Source of the DNA: Dryomyza anilis
Lineage: Eukaryota; Arthropoda; Insecta; Diptera; Dryomyzidae
NCBI GenBank assembly: GCA_951804985.1
Contig: OX638134.1
Span: forward strand, 868,001-932,000
Reading direction: 5' to 3'
DNA: 64,000 bases
Part shown: positions 13,001 through 22,679 of the stretch, in pieces
Layout of the letters: each line of letters starts with the position of its first letter
How positions within the stretch are numbered: the stretch's first letter is position 1
The notes under the pieces: generated by a model
What the model was told of the DNA's origin: nothing
What the model saw: only the letters and a program-made list of their open reading frames with translations
The model's database searches: none
Position numbers and translations under genes: made by a program

Positions 13001-16000
13001 GTCCGTCGTTTGTTTCATTTAATGCAAAAAAAATCTGTCAATGGAATTTCTGACTTTTCGTTTTACAAAATATAGGGTGAGACTAGACTTTTAAACGTTT
13101 AATCAAAAATAAATTCATTAAAAAATCGACAGAGATTTAAATTAAAGGCAACAAAAATGCCGACGATATGAACATTGACAAAAACCTGTCAATGGAATTT
13201 TATTTCACGTTATAAGAGGTTAACCCCTTTATTATGTAAAACGAATCGAAAGGTGACTGGACAAAATTCCAATGACAGATTTTCTTTGCATTGAAGCTGT
13301 CTCTTTGACGCGCAACTTTTGTTTCGTTTTACAAAATAAGGGGGTAAGTTAAATTTGACAATCTGACTGTAAATCTGCACCTTTTTGTCAATAAAAATCG
13401 AAATTTATATTTATATTCGAAATTTTAATAGACATTTTTTTTTTTTTGTAATATAAATCAAAAATATCAGTGAATATTTTGGAAAAAGGTAAATTATGTT
13501 TTACTTGTACAGGGGATATATTCGATAGTGAATTTATATAGTATTGACATTTGAAATCCAAATGCAAAGTGATTTTATTATTTAAATTTCTTTTTATAAC
13601 TGAATAATATTCAGGTTTTTCATTCAATTGAATTGAAATCTCGTCGTTTTAGTATTAATATTAAAACTTACAAAATATTTTATTTTCATTTTTTTTATTT
13701 TTGTGTTTTTGATTAATTTTATAAAAATCGGTTGTTTCCTTTAAAAGTAGAAATGTCTTTCGAACGATGTTCTTTTCAGTCGGTAACTATTTTGGACTTA
13801 ACAATCATGAACAGGATAAAATGTAATTTTTATAAACCAAACTTTGAAATATTTAAAACGTAGTTTTTAAATTTGATTTCTACATCAGCGAATTGAATGC
13901 ATTATGAATTTATGTAGTTTGCAAAAAAATATTTTTTAAGTGATTTTGTTACACAAATTGTTTATTTCAATTGAACATATTTCATAGATTATTTTCAAAC
14001 AAAGTATCGTAAGATATTTAGCAAATGATTACAAAAGTAAAACCAATTTAAATACATTTAAAAATTATTTTACATTGAGCAATTAAATTATAAAATATTA
14101 TTTAATGACAATGCGTCACCTGAGAATTTGCGTGGCTCATACGCCATTGTGTCGATTTCGAGAAAAACCATAGACAAGACTTGCATTTGCGTTAAATAGG
14201 AGCAAATTTGCGATTTGAAGCAAAGTGGATGCTGAATATTCGAAAAACGGATAACGGTATTAGAAAGATAATATATAAGTCATATATACCCAATTCCTAA
14301 CTCCATTCCATTCACCGAAAAATGGCGTTTGAGCCAAAATAATTCTCAGGTGACGAATTGTCTTTGACAGCATCGTTTTCTTATTATCATATCGACACTA
14401 CATACGAAAACTACCAAATACAAATTTTAGGCGATTCGTTTGGTGTCACTTCACTGAAATCACAAGATTTATTTGATTTTACAGTTAAAGAATATTTAAA
14501 ATAGATTTTCAAATAAGAAAAAACCGGTCGTAGAATTTATTAATTGTTTCAAAGCAATGATTTAAATTAAAGGATTTAAATTTTTTTACTATTCGTGAAG
14601 TTTTCGATTCTGTAATTAAAAAATATGCTTTCACTCGAATTTATGATCATTTTTTTACCTATTTGTTTCGTTTTACGTTACCAGACTGATCATTTTATTA
14701 TCAGGACGAACAAAATGACACTATTTATATAAATTTACATAGAGAAAATATAAAATTTAATATTTTTTTAATAAAATAATGAACATTTATCTGTTCGTGA
14801 TAAAAGTAAAATAATAGTATTGTTTTTGAGAAAAAATTTTCAAAGTATTTTTAAGTTCGAATCACACGATTGACTAAATTATATTTTTGCAGTATTCACC
14901 AACACAAAAATATATGTATATCAGAACAAAATATATCGAAAATCGAATAAATGATATTTAACAAATTGAATAGATTGAATTGAATATATTGATTGAATGG
15001 ATAAGCTGGCTTTACATGATTTATGTAAGAATTTTGTTTCTTTGCAATGATAAAAAGTACATTAAAGTTTTATAATTAAAATATATCAAAAAAATCATTT
15101 ATTTATTAAGAAAAACTTTAATTCATATTGACAATTTAAAATTCTTAGTTTTTTTTTAATTTTCAATTTAAAATTTAGGAACTTTTATAAAAATAATAAG
15201 TATATCTGATCAACAGTGCTTTACATATATTAAAAAATACATTTTTTTAGATTTTAGAAATTTATAAGAACATTTTTAAAGCTTCACCTAAACGATTCGT
15301 CTGACACACTTGTCTGTTCATATAAATGCAAATTTTTGCAAAATTTTAATAATTGCTTCTCACAGATCAGCAACGCTGTCGTTGGCTATGAAATCTCATT
15401 GATACACGATGCACGTGTGCGCGACAAGAACGTCAAACGTTTGTGCAAATTAGCATCAAACTGCACTGGGTATGTTATGCGATCCACAACTTTGAAATCA
15501 CATTTCAAAAAATGCTTTGAATTGTTTATTGAATGAAATTTTAAAATTTTAGCACACGCTGCATTGGCAGCGCCGCGCTGACACTGTGCTATGTGGCCAG
15601 CGGCAGCTTTGATTGCTACCACGTCGAAGATCTCAAGTCCTGGGACATTGCAGCCGGAGCGCTTATACTGCGCGAAGCGGGTGGCGTTATTTACAATGGC
15701 ACCGGCGGTGAGTTTGATGTCATGAAACCGGACTTGGTGTGCGCTGCAACACCAGAACTGGCCAAGGAAGTGCTGCAATTGATTGAGGCAGCCAATCAGA
15801 TCACAGAGTATACATTCAAGTAGTGCAAGCGTCGATTACTTTGCAGACTTTTAGCTTTTGTTTAATAATAAAGAAAAATACATACATTAGGCGGCATTCC
15901 GTGCGCTTGGTAGCCCATTGGTGGCATATTGGGTCCTTGGGGCGGCATTTGCATGCCCATGTGTGGTGCTAAAAGAAAATCAAAAAATATTATTTTTATT

Positions 16001-16691
16001 TTTACTACATTGTTGTATTTAACTCACCCATGCCTTGATGATGTGGCGGCATATGATGTCCTTGTGGCGGCCCTGGTGGACCGGGCGGTCCCTGTCCAGG
16101 CGGCCCGTTCATATGCGATGGCGGCGGTCCCTGCGCACCACCCTGTCCTTGTGGTTGCTGTGGTCCGGGTGGACCGTGCGGCACACCATGCGGCGGCCCA
16201 TGTCCAGGTGCACCACCCACTGCAGAACCTGCACTGGGCGGTGGTGGGCCATGCTGACCCGGCGGTACTTGACTGTGTGGTGCGGGCGGTCCATGCGGCG
16301 GCATGCCATGTTGTCCGGGCGGGGGTGGGCCATGTTGCGCATGCTGTGGTCCTCCATGTGGCCCACCATGCGGCGGTCCATGTTGCATAGGATGTCCATA
16401 TGGTGAACCGGGATGACCTGGTGGTGGACCATGATGTCCTGGTGGCGGTGGTCCATGTTGACCGGGCGGTGGGCCTTGCATATGTGGCGGACCTGACCCC
16501 GGTCCACCCGGTTGACCCTGCTGACCTTGTTGTTGTTGCTGCTGCTGTTGACCGACCGGCGGGCCTTGCGGTTGATGTGGATACGGACTATGTGGCGAGG
16601 GTGAAGGTGCCGGGCTCTGCGACGGTGGCCCCATGGGACTGGGCGCCTGCGGTGGTGGCATCGGACTGTTCGCCGGCGAGGGCGAAGCCAT
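1..16691 (-). CDS. brm: Brahma, SWI/SNF (BAP/PBAP) chromatin-remodelling ATPase, 3' end cut by window
   Basis: Catalytic ATPase of the nuclear SWI/SNF complex, which slides and evicts nucleosomes. Exons read on the minus strand: 16028-16691, 15886-15968, 3268-4509, 2599-3165, 2231-2533, 432-2028 and 372 to below 1. Phases agree at every junction. The start [14 protein letters not shown] matches Drosophila Brm as I remember it, and the ATG lies in an A-rich context. About 1,609 residues are visible. Order: Pro/Gly/His/Gln-rich N-terminus (1-250), QLQ domain (about 306-331), polyQ/PPG linker, HSA helix (about 600-690), BRK (about 773-815), Snf2 ATPase with DEMGLGKT at 931-938 and DEGH at 1033-1036, helicase C with [11 protein letters not shown], an acidic linker, then the start of the bromodomain. 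The N-terminal low-complexity part seems longer than in Drosophila. Intron 2 (4510-15885) hosts two genes on the other strand. Identification is very secure; only the last exon or exons are missing. Confidence 0.97.
4510..5493. other. AT-rich part of brm intron 2, no gene
   Basis: No coding sequence is seen. From about 4740 to 5280 the motif TTTTGTGA followed by TA or GA recurs irregularly, which looks like a decayed tandem repeat. The stretch ends at the target duplication of the Transib-like element. Confidence 0.5.
5499..6563. mobile_element. Non-autonomous Transib-like DNA transposon, 1,065 bp
   Basis: Both ends read CACGGTGAACAAAA inward (14 bp, perfect). After about 8 diverged bases the match resumes as TTTTTGAACAAAA at the same offset on both sides. 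The element is flanked by CGACG at 5494-5498 and 6564-6568. Transib transposons are known for 5-bp CGNCG-type target duplications and for ends resembling V(D)J recombination signals (a CACNNTG heptamer, a spacer near 23, and an A-rich nonamer). Here heptamer CACGGTG is followed after 22 bp by ACAAAA at both ends. No transposase frame lies inside, so this is an internally deleted or MITE-like copy. The family name is inferred; no database comparison was made. Confidence 0.75.
5640..6150. repeat. Three imperfect copies of a ~170-bp tandem unit inside the Transib-like element
   Basis: The marker CACATTGATT (third copy CACATTAATT) recurs at 5751, 5920 and 6098. Each is followed by TGATTAGAAAA and then a GGATATC block. 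Spacings are 169 and 178 bp. The repeats account for about half of the element's internal length. Confidence 0.7.
6692..6698 (+). promoter_or_regulatory. TATA-box candidate for nested gene A
   Basis: TATAAAA lies 115 bp upstream of the gene A start codon, with T-rich initiator-like sequence about 25-30 bp further on. Gene A therefore probably has its own promoter inside the brm intron. The transcription start is not visible directly. Confidence 0.45.
6807..9975 (+). CDS. Inositol monophosphatase-family protein (nested gene A)
   Basis: Mg2+-dependent phosphatase of the IMPase family, lying inside brm intron 2 on the opposite strand. Exons 6807-7301, 7391-7494 and 9702-9975 join in phase to 290 residues, the normal family length of about 280. 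Metal-site motifs are intact: IGEED around residues 78-81, DPIDGT at 102-107 and WDMAAG with Asp231. The stretch after the second intron reads RLVAYSCVV. There human IMPA1 has a Gly-Thr-Ala that contacts inositol, so the substrate pocket is altered (AYS at 203-205). Two candidate starts exist, MTTMATNSK and the inner Met4; I chose the outer one. Intron 2 is 2.2 kb and carries a 51-bp tandem repeat. In Drosophila a cluster of IMPase-like genes (CG17026-CG17029, from memory) lies near brm, so the nesting may be old. True substrate is uncertain. Confidence 0.9.
7838..8275. repeat. 51-bp tandem repeat, about eight copies, in intron 2 of gene A
   Basis: GATATCGAGATGATATC-type units start at 7888, 7939, 7990, 8041, 8092, 8143, 8195 and 8246, a period of 51-52 bp. 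Each copy has two GATATC sites and an ATTTTCGATTTTTGTC tract. Because 51 is divisible by 3, the minus strand shows a repetitive open frame at 7833-8087 that I consider an artefact. Related ACGATATCGT-rich sequence precedes it (about 7705-7840) and recurs in a Hip14 intron. Confidence 0.85.
8280..9701. other. Remainder of gene A intron 2, no gene
   Basis: AT-rich sequence with no coding exon or clear repeat structure beyond short homopolymers. It ends at the acceptor before 9702. Confidence 0.5.
9976..10600. other. Spacer between nested genes A and B
   Basis: This should contain the gene A 3' UTR and the upstream region of gene B. No perfect AATAAA is seen close to the gene A stop, only AATATA-like variants. 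No extra gene is seen. Confidence 0.45.
10626..10634 (+). promoter_or_regulatory. TATA-box candidate for nested gene B
   Basis: TATATAAAA lies 121 bp upstream of the gene B start codon. CTCAACG and ACAGTCG, about 25-35 bp downstream, resemble an arthropod initiator. The spacing fits a focused core promoter, which supports gene B as an independent transcription unit. Confidence 0.5.
10747..15823 (+). CDS. Inositol monophosphatase-family protein (nested gene B)
   Basis: Second IMPase-family gene, tandem to gene A with 0.77 kb between them and also inside brm intron 2. Exons 10747-11223, 15366-15469 and 15553-15823 give 283 residues. The middle exon is 104 bp, exactly as in gene A, and the intron phases are the same, so the two are duplicates. 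Motifs: FIGEE (72-76), DPIDGTTNF (96-104), RCIGSAAL with Gly-Ser-Ala at 199-201, and WDIAAG with Asp225. All usual metal residues and the substrate-contact tripeptide are present, so catalysis on inositol monophosphate or a related phosphate is plausible. The first intron is 4.1 kb and full of repeats. The stop codon is 62 bp from brm exon 2 on the other strand. A TATA box precedes it. Confidence 0.92.
11754..12674 (-). mobile_element. Non-autonomous Helitron-like element A with ~142-bp internal repeats
   Basis: Read on the minus strand, the element starts TCTATATATATA and ends ACGGGTTCAGCTAG. The flanking bases are A on the 5' side and T on the 3' side, as expected for Helitron insertion between A and T. 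The interior has four to five copies of a GGTGCCACGCCCCGTGG block: starts near 12004, 12146 and 12360 are 142-144 bp apart, plus a shortened copy at 12218 and a decayed one near 11860. A GTCAGTCAGTCA tract lies near the 5' end. No Rep/helicase frame is present. Confidence 0.7.
12920..13352. mobile_element. Cluster of small fold-back (MITE-like) elements
   Basis: TTAACCCCCTTATTTTGT at 12920 recurs inverted near 13330-13352. A second forward copy starts at 13220 (TTAACCCCTTTATT), and further inverted copies lie near 13040-13085 and 13182-13223. Arms are about 45-65 bp and imperfect. TTAA occurs at several outer edges (12920, 13220, 13349), which would fit a TTAA-targeting family, but element limits are unclear. 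Confidence 0.5.
14107..14362. mobile_element. 256-bp MITE with ~40-bp terminal inverted repeats
   Basis: The left end reads GACAATGCGTCACCTGAGAA and the right end is its inverted counterpart, GACAATTCGTCACCTGAGAA. The match continues through GGCTCA and ACGCCATT. No coding frame and no convincing target duplication were found, so the superfamily is not assigned. Confidence 0.7.
14363..15365. other. End of gene B intron 1, no gene
   Basis: Very AT-rich sequence with no recognisable exon or ordered repeat. Confidence 0.5.
15867..15872 (+). promoter_or_regulatory. Poly(A) signal of nested gene B
   Basis: AATAAA 44 bp after the gene B stop codon (15821-15823). Cleavage 10-30 bp downstream would fall at or inside brm exon 2 (15886-15968), giving an antisense overlap or near-overlap. 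Confidence 0.6.
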
Positions 16692-17475
16692 TTTTAAACA
16701 ATTGATTTGGCGTTGGTTTTAGTTATGGCTGCAATTTGTGCGAATTGAAAGAAAATCTATCACAAAATCTGCACACGCACAATCGGCAAATTGATCAACT
16801 CACACTTTTGACGATTTTTTGCAACACTTTTAAAGCCACAAGAAATTGGAAGTTTACCACAAATTTTACACAGTTCGTTAGAAAATTCAATCTTCTATTC
16901 TTTTATGCACAAATTTATTGTTGATTTATATTTAATATGTAATAATTTTACTTTTTTCTTGAGTTTGTGCACGAAAAATTTTCTTCAGAAACGACGCGAC
17001 AAAAACTTTAATGGCCGCCGCCTATTATGTGTGTGGCTGTTTAGATGGTGTGTGTTTTGCATTCAGAGGGAAATTTTTTATTGTGAATTTGGGAAATTTT
17101 ATTTATAAAAATTTTATTATTAACTTTGCAAATTCTAAAAACTATAATTTTTTTTTAATTTTTGGGCATATTCATAAACAATGACTTTAAAATTAAAATC
17201 AGAATTATATTTTGCGTGACTCTAAATTGTCCATTAATATTTTGCCATGTTATCTGTTCTTCACTAAAATAATCAATTTTTAATTTTTAGTAAACATTTT
17301 ATTCAGAAAAGAAATATTTACTAAAAATTTTATTATTTGCGAAAATAATAATTTATTTTTACTGTATTCTTTGCAATGTTTGCACGTTTAATTCAATTTA
17401 TTACTAACAATTTTACTAAAAATAGTACAAAATACCATGGTTGAAATATATACAGTTCAGATCATCTGGCATACA
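16692..17475. other. brm upstream region
   Basis: It contains the brm 5' UTR and probably its promoter. No TATA box stands out. It ends at the target duplication of the retrotransposon. Ignoring that insertion, the brm and Arl1 start codons would be about 1.5 kb apart, head to head. Confidence 0.5.
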
Positions 17476-17488
17476 GATCGTTGAGAAT

Positions 17489-20400
17489 ACTTACTTACTT
17501 AAATGGCCCTTACAACCGTGGGTCGGTTTTGGCCGCTGAGATGAAGCCGCGCCAGTCGGATCTGCTTTGCGCGCGCTGACGCCAGTTAGAAATACCAAGC
17601 GTTGCCAGGTTGTCCTCAACTTGGTCTTTCCAACGCAGATTTGGACGCCCTCTTCTACGCTGTCCACCTTCGAGTTTCGATTCAAGCACCTTCTTGGCTG
17701 GAGTGTTTTCATCCATTCGTTCGACATGACCTAGCCAGCGAAGCCGCTGGATCTTGATGCGCTTGACTATGTCAATGTCGTCGAATAACTCATATAGCTC
17801 GTGGTTCATCCTGATTCGATACTCGTTAGCAAAGCAGATAGGGCCAAAGATTTTACGGAGAATCTTTCTCTCGAACGCTCCCAGTACTCTCTCATCGGTG
17901 GTGGCCAGCGTCCATGTTTCTGCACCATAAAGTAGGACGGGCATGATGAGTGACTTGTAGAGCGTTATTTTTGTCCGGCGAGAGAGGGCTCTGCTTCTCA
18001 ATTGCCTACTGAGCCCAAAGTAGCACCTGTTGGCAAGAGTTATTCTCCGTTTGATCTCCAGGCTGACGTCGTTGTTGCTGTTTACGCTGGATCCCAGATA
18101 GACGAAGTCCTTCACAATGTCGAACTTGTGGGTGTCAAAATCAGCTTTTTGTCCAAGACGCACGGACTCTTTTTTGCTTGTTGACACAAGGAACTTCGTC
18201 TTGTCCTCGTTCACCGCTAGACCCATTCGACGCGACTCTTTCTCCAATCTGGAGAATGCTGCGCTGACTGCTCGTGTGCTCCTGCCAATGATATCAATAT
18301 CGTCGGCATATGCGAGCAGCATGACACTTTTGTTGAGGATAGTGCCGCTTTGACGGAGTTCGGCAGCTCGAACTATTTTCTCCATCAATAAGTTAAAAAA
18401 GTCGCACGATAGGGAGTCACCCTGTCTGAAACCTCGTTCGGTATGAAATGGCTCGGAGAGGTCTTTTCCTATTCTCACTGAGCAACGTGTGTTGCTCAGG
18501 GTCATCCTGCAAAGTCTTATAAGTTTCGCAGGTATACCGAACTCAGACATTGCGGCGTATAATCGTTCCCTTATCGGAGTGTCGAAGGCGGCTTTATAGT
18601 CGACTAATAGGTGGTAGGTGTCGATCTGTTTTTCTAGGGTCTTTTCCTGGATTAGGCGCAATGTGAAAATCTGGTCTATGGTGGACTTTCCAGGTCTGAA
18701 GCCGCACTGATAAGGTCCAATCAGTCTGTTGACGATGGGCTTCAGTCTTTCACATAATACGCTCGATAGAACCTTGTATGCGATATTGAGTAGGCTGATC
18801 CCACGGTAGTTGGCGCAGATAGTGGGATCCCCTTTCTTAAGGATTGGGCAGAGTACACTGAGGTTCCAGTCACTTGGCATGCTTTCATCCGACCATATTC
18901 TGCTTACGAGCTCGTGCATGCTCTCTATTAGCTCTTCGCCTCCGGTCTTAAACAATTCAGCAGGCAGGCCATCAGCACCTGCGGCTTTGTTGTTTTTCAG
19001 CCGAGCAATGGCTGTTCTGACCTCGTCATGGTCGGGTGGCGGAATCTCAACGTCGTCATCAAGTACTGGGGTTGCCGGGTTTGCTTCTCTATCGGTGGAA
19101 TTGAGGTCATCATCACCGGTCAGCAGTTTAGAGAAGTGATCCCTCCATATTTTCAGTGTGCTCTGGATATCTGTCACTAGATTTCCGTTCTCATCTTTAC
19201 AGGAAGAGGCTCCGGATTTCGAACCTCCGGCTAGGCGTCTTATTTTCTCGAAGAATTTTCGAGCCTCATTCCTGTCCCCATGCATCTCAATCTCCTCACA
19301 CTCACGTCTTTCTGCCTCGCTTTTTTTTCGCCTGAAAAGACGTCTCTCTTCCCTCCTCTTCTCTTTGTATCGCTCCTTCGCAGCTCGCGTAGCTACTGAC
19401 TGCAGGGTGGATTTGTACGCAGCGTCTTTCTCTGCAGTGGCCGCGCGACACTCTTGGTCATACCACTGATTCCTCAGGGGGCGTTGGAATCCAAGCACCT
19501 CTTCGGCAGCCGTACGCATAGAGCAGGAGATATGATTCCACTGCGCGCTTATATCATCGAGAGGAGGAGTGCTTTGTCTAAGCAGGTGTGAGAGTCGAGT
19601 GGAAAAGGCTTGCGTTGTCTGTTGTGATTGCAGCTTTCCGACGTCTAGCTTTCTCTGCGTTTGGTTCCGTACGTTCTTCGCAGCGCTTAAGCGTGTGCGG
19701 ACCTTGGCTGCTACAAGGTAATGATCCGAGTCCATATTGGCACCTCGGATAGTGCGTACGTCCATCACGCTTGAAGAGTGCCTTCCGTCAATCACAACGT
19801 GATCAATTTGATTTCGAGTTTTTTGATCGGGCGACAACCATGTGGCCTTGTGGATATCGAAATGTTCGAATCTAGTGCTACTAACTACCATGTTTCGTGC
19901 TGCGGCGAAGTCGATTAGTCTCGTTCCGTTATCGGAAGTGTTGGCATGGAGGCTAAATTTTCCGATTGTGGGACAATAGATGGCTTCTCTGCCCACCTTG
20001 GCGTTAAAATCGCCTAGCACGATTTTGATATCGTGGCGGGGGCAGCGCTCGTATGCGTTGTCTAGGCGCTCGTAGAAGCGCTCTTTTGTCTCGTCATCTT
20101 TCTCGTTCGTCGGAGCGTGTGCACAAATTAGGCTGATATGGAAATATTTAGCCTTGATGCGGATTGTTGCCAGCCTTTCGTCCACGGGCGTGAACCTAGA
20201 GACAAGGTGGCGGAGTCTCTTGCCGACCACAAATCCACATCCAAATTCGTGTCTCTCCGCATGGCAGCTGTAGTAGATATCACAGGACGCTTGTTTCGAA
20301 CAGCCCTGTCCCGTCCATCGCATCTCCTGGATAGCGGTGATGTCAGCCTTATATTTTTCGAGGACATCTGCCAGCTGGATAGAGGCACCTTCCCTATAAA

Positions 20401-20808
20401 GGGTCCGGACATTCCAGGTGCATATCCGTAAATCATGGTCCTTAAAACGTTTGCGTGGGTCGTCATCGTTGTAATCGGTCGTTATCCGAGGCTTCTTTTT
20501 TGTTTTCATTGGGCGCATAGGTTTTTTCCGTGGTGGGACCCAAACCCAACGCACGAACCCTCACTCTGAGGGAGATGCTCGCCACTCACTTTAGCCGACT
20601 TCTACACCGGGTGGTGTAGAGCGCCGTTTCCAGGGACTTCCACGAGGAGGACTTCCACCGAAGTGGAGGTGTCACCATTTGACAATTTGTCAATTCTGGT
20701 GACCAGTGAGTTGACTTGAGACGACACCTACAAGGATTGCGCTGGCTTCGCCATGTTGAAGCACTCAGACACGTTGCCTTGTGATAATCGCCCCCATAGT
20801 CCCCTATC
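17489..20808 (-). mobile_element. Full-length RTE-type non-LTR retrotransposon
   Basis: A 3,320-bp insertion flanked by a perfect 13-bp duplication, GATCGTTGAGAAT, at 17476-17488 and 20809-20821. In its own orientation it has about 290 bp before the first ATG, one long ORF, then only 21 bp ending in AAGTAAGTAAGT. A short tandem-repeat 3' tail is typical of RTE elements. The intact duplication and open frame suggest a recent insertion. It sits between the divergently transcribed genes brm and Arl1. Confidence 0.9.
17510..20518 (-). CDS. RTE-type retrotransposon endonuclease/reverse transcriptase, intact
   Basis: Single polyprotein for target-primed reverse transcription. I start it at the first ATG (20518), giving 1,002 residues; the frame stays open 12 codons further upstream to a GTG but without ATG. 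Residue numbers here are counted from that upstream GTG. Order: AP-type endonuclease at about 42-285 (TWNVRT, Glu in IQEMRW, GDFNAKVG, SDHYLV), a basic linker at about 380-440, reverse transcriptase at about 525-800 (GFRPGKSTIDQIF, the catalytic YADDID with YADD at 749-752), and a C-terminal region with LLYGAETW and LRWLGHVERM. No frameshift or stop was seen. RTE or BovB-like is my reading; the exact clade needs a tree. Confidence 0.9.
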   Translation of the reverse strand: MRPMKTKKKPRITTDYNDDDPRKRFKDHDLRICTWNVRTLYREGASIQLADVLEKYKADITAIQEMRWTGQGCSKQASCDIYYSCHAERHEFGCGFVVGKRLRHLVSRFTPVDERLATIRIKAKYFHISLICAHAPTNEKDDETKERFYERLDNAYERCPRHDIKIVLGDFNAKVGREAIYCPTIGKFSLHANTSDNGTRLIDFAAARNMVVSSTRFEHFDIHKATWLSPDQKTRNQIDHVVIDGRHSSSVMDVRTIRGANMDSDHYLVAAKVRTRLSAAKNVRNQTQRKLDVGKLQSQQTTQAFSTRLSHLLRQSTPPLDDISAQWNHISCSMRTAAEEVLGFQRPLRNQWYDQECRAATAEKDAAYKSTLQSVATRAAKERYKEKRREERRLFRRKKSEAERRECEEIEMHGDRNEARKFFEKIRRLAGGSKSGASSCKDENGNLVTDIQSTLKIWRDHFSKLLTGDDDLNSTDREANPATPVLDDDVEIPPPDHDEVRTAIARLKNNKAAGADGLPAELFKTGGEELIESMHELVSRIWSDESMPSDWNLSVLCPILKKGDPTICANYRGISLLNIAYKVLSSVLCERLKPIVNRLIGPYQCGFRPGKSTIDQIFTLRLIQEKTLEKQIDTYHLLVDYKAAFDTPIRERLYAAMSEFGIPAKLIRLCRMTLSNTRCSVRIGKDLSEPFHTERGFRQGDSLSCDFFNLLMEKIVRAAELRQSGTILNKSVMLLAYADDIDIIGRSTRAVSAAFSRLEKESRRMGLAVNEDKTKFLVSTSKKESVRLGQKADFDTHKFDIVKDFVYLGSSVNSNNDVSLEIKRRITLANRCYFGLSRQLRSRALSRRTKITLYKSLIMPVLLYGAETWTLATTDERVLGAFERKILRKIFGPICFANEYRIRMNHELYELFDDIDIVKRIKIQRLRWLGHVERMDENTPAKKVLESKLEGGQRRRGRPNLRWKDQVEDNLATLGISNWRQRAQSRSDWRGFISAAKTDPRL

Positions 20809-20821
20809 GATCGTTGAGAAT

Positions 20822-22290
<1,469 letters not shown>

Positions 22291-22336
22291 TCTACTTTTC
22301 TATATAAACACAATTTAATTAATTTTTTAAACAAGA

Positions 22337-22342
22337 AATAAA
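22337..22342 (+). promoter_or_regulatory. Arl1 poly(A) signal
   Basis: AATAAA 46 bp after the Arl1 stop codon; a second AATAAA lies at 22375-22380. Confidence 0.6.
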
Positions 22343-22608
22343 CGTTATTATTAAGGAATGTCTGTCAGCAAGCAAATAAAATTAAAAACTATAACTAATT
22401 ATTGTACGGTAATTCAATTGAACGAATTCATATGATTTACGGTTTGTTAAATACGACTTGAAACGTTTGCACTGAACACGTTCTTTATGTTAAAATAATA
22501 TTTCCGTTCTAGCTTTAACTTTTAAATGTATCCCCCTCTAAGCGCATTTAGAAACAGCATAATTTATACATCTAATAAATTTATACAAAACTGTGTAAAT
22601 TAATGAAT

Positions 22609-22614
22609 TTTATT
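22609..22614 (-). promoter_or_regulatory. DNA polymerase delta poly(A) signal
   Basis: AATAAA on the minus strand, 65 bp after the polymerase stop codon. The two convergent 3' ends therefore need not overlap. Confidence 0.55.
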
Positions 22615-22679
22615 GTATAAAACGAAAGAAAACAAAACGATTCATTCACAAAGACAACTCGGACGCTGATTGTTCATTA

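Noticed and set aside
15929..16406. Plus-strand open frames opposite brm exon 1
   Set aside because: They mirror the GC-rich Pro/Gly/His codons of brm. The brm strand gives a recognised protein; these do not.
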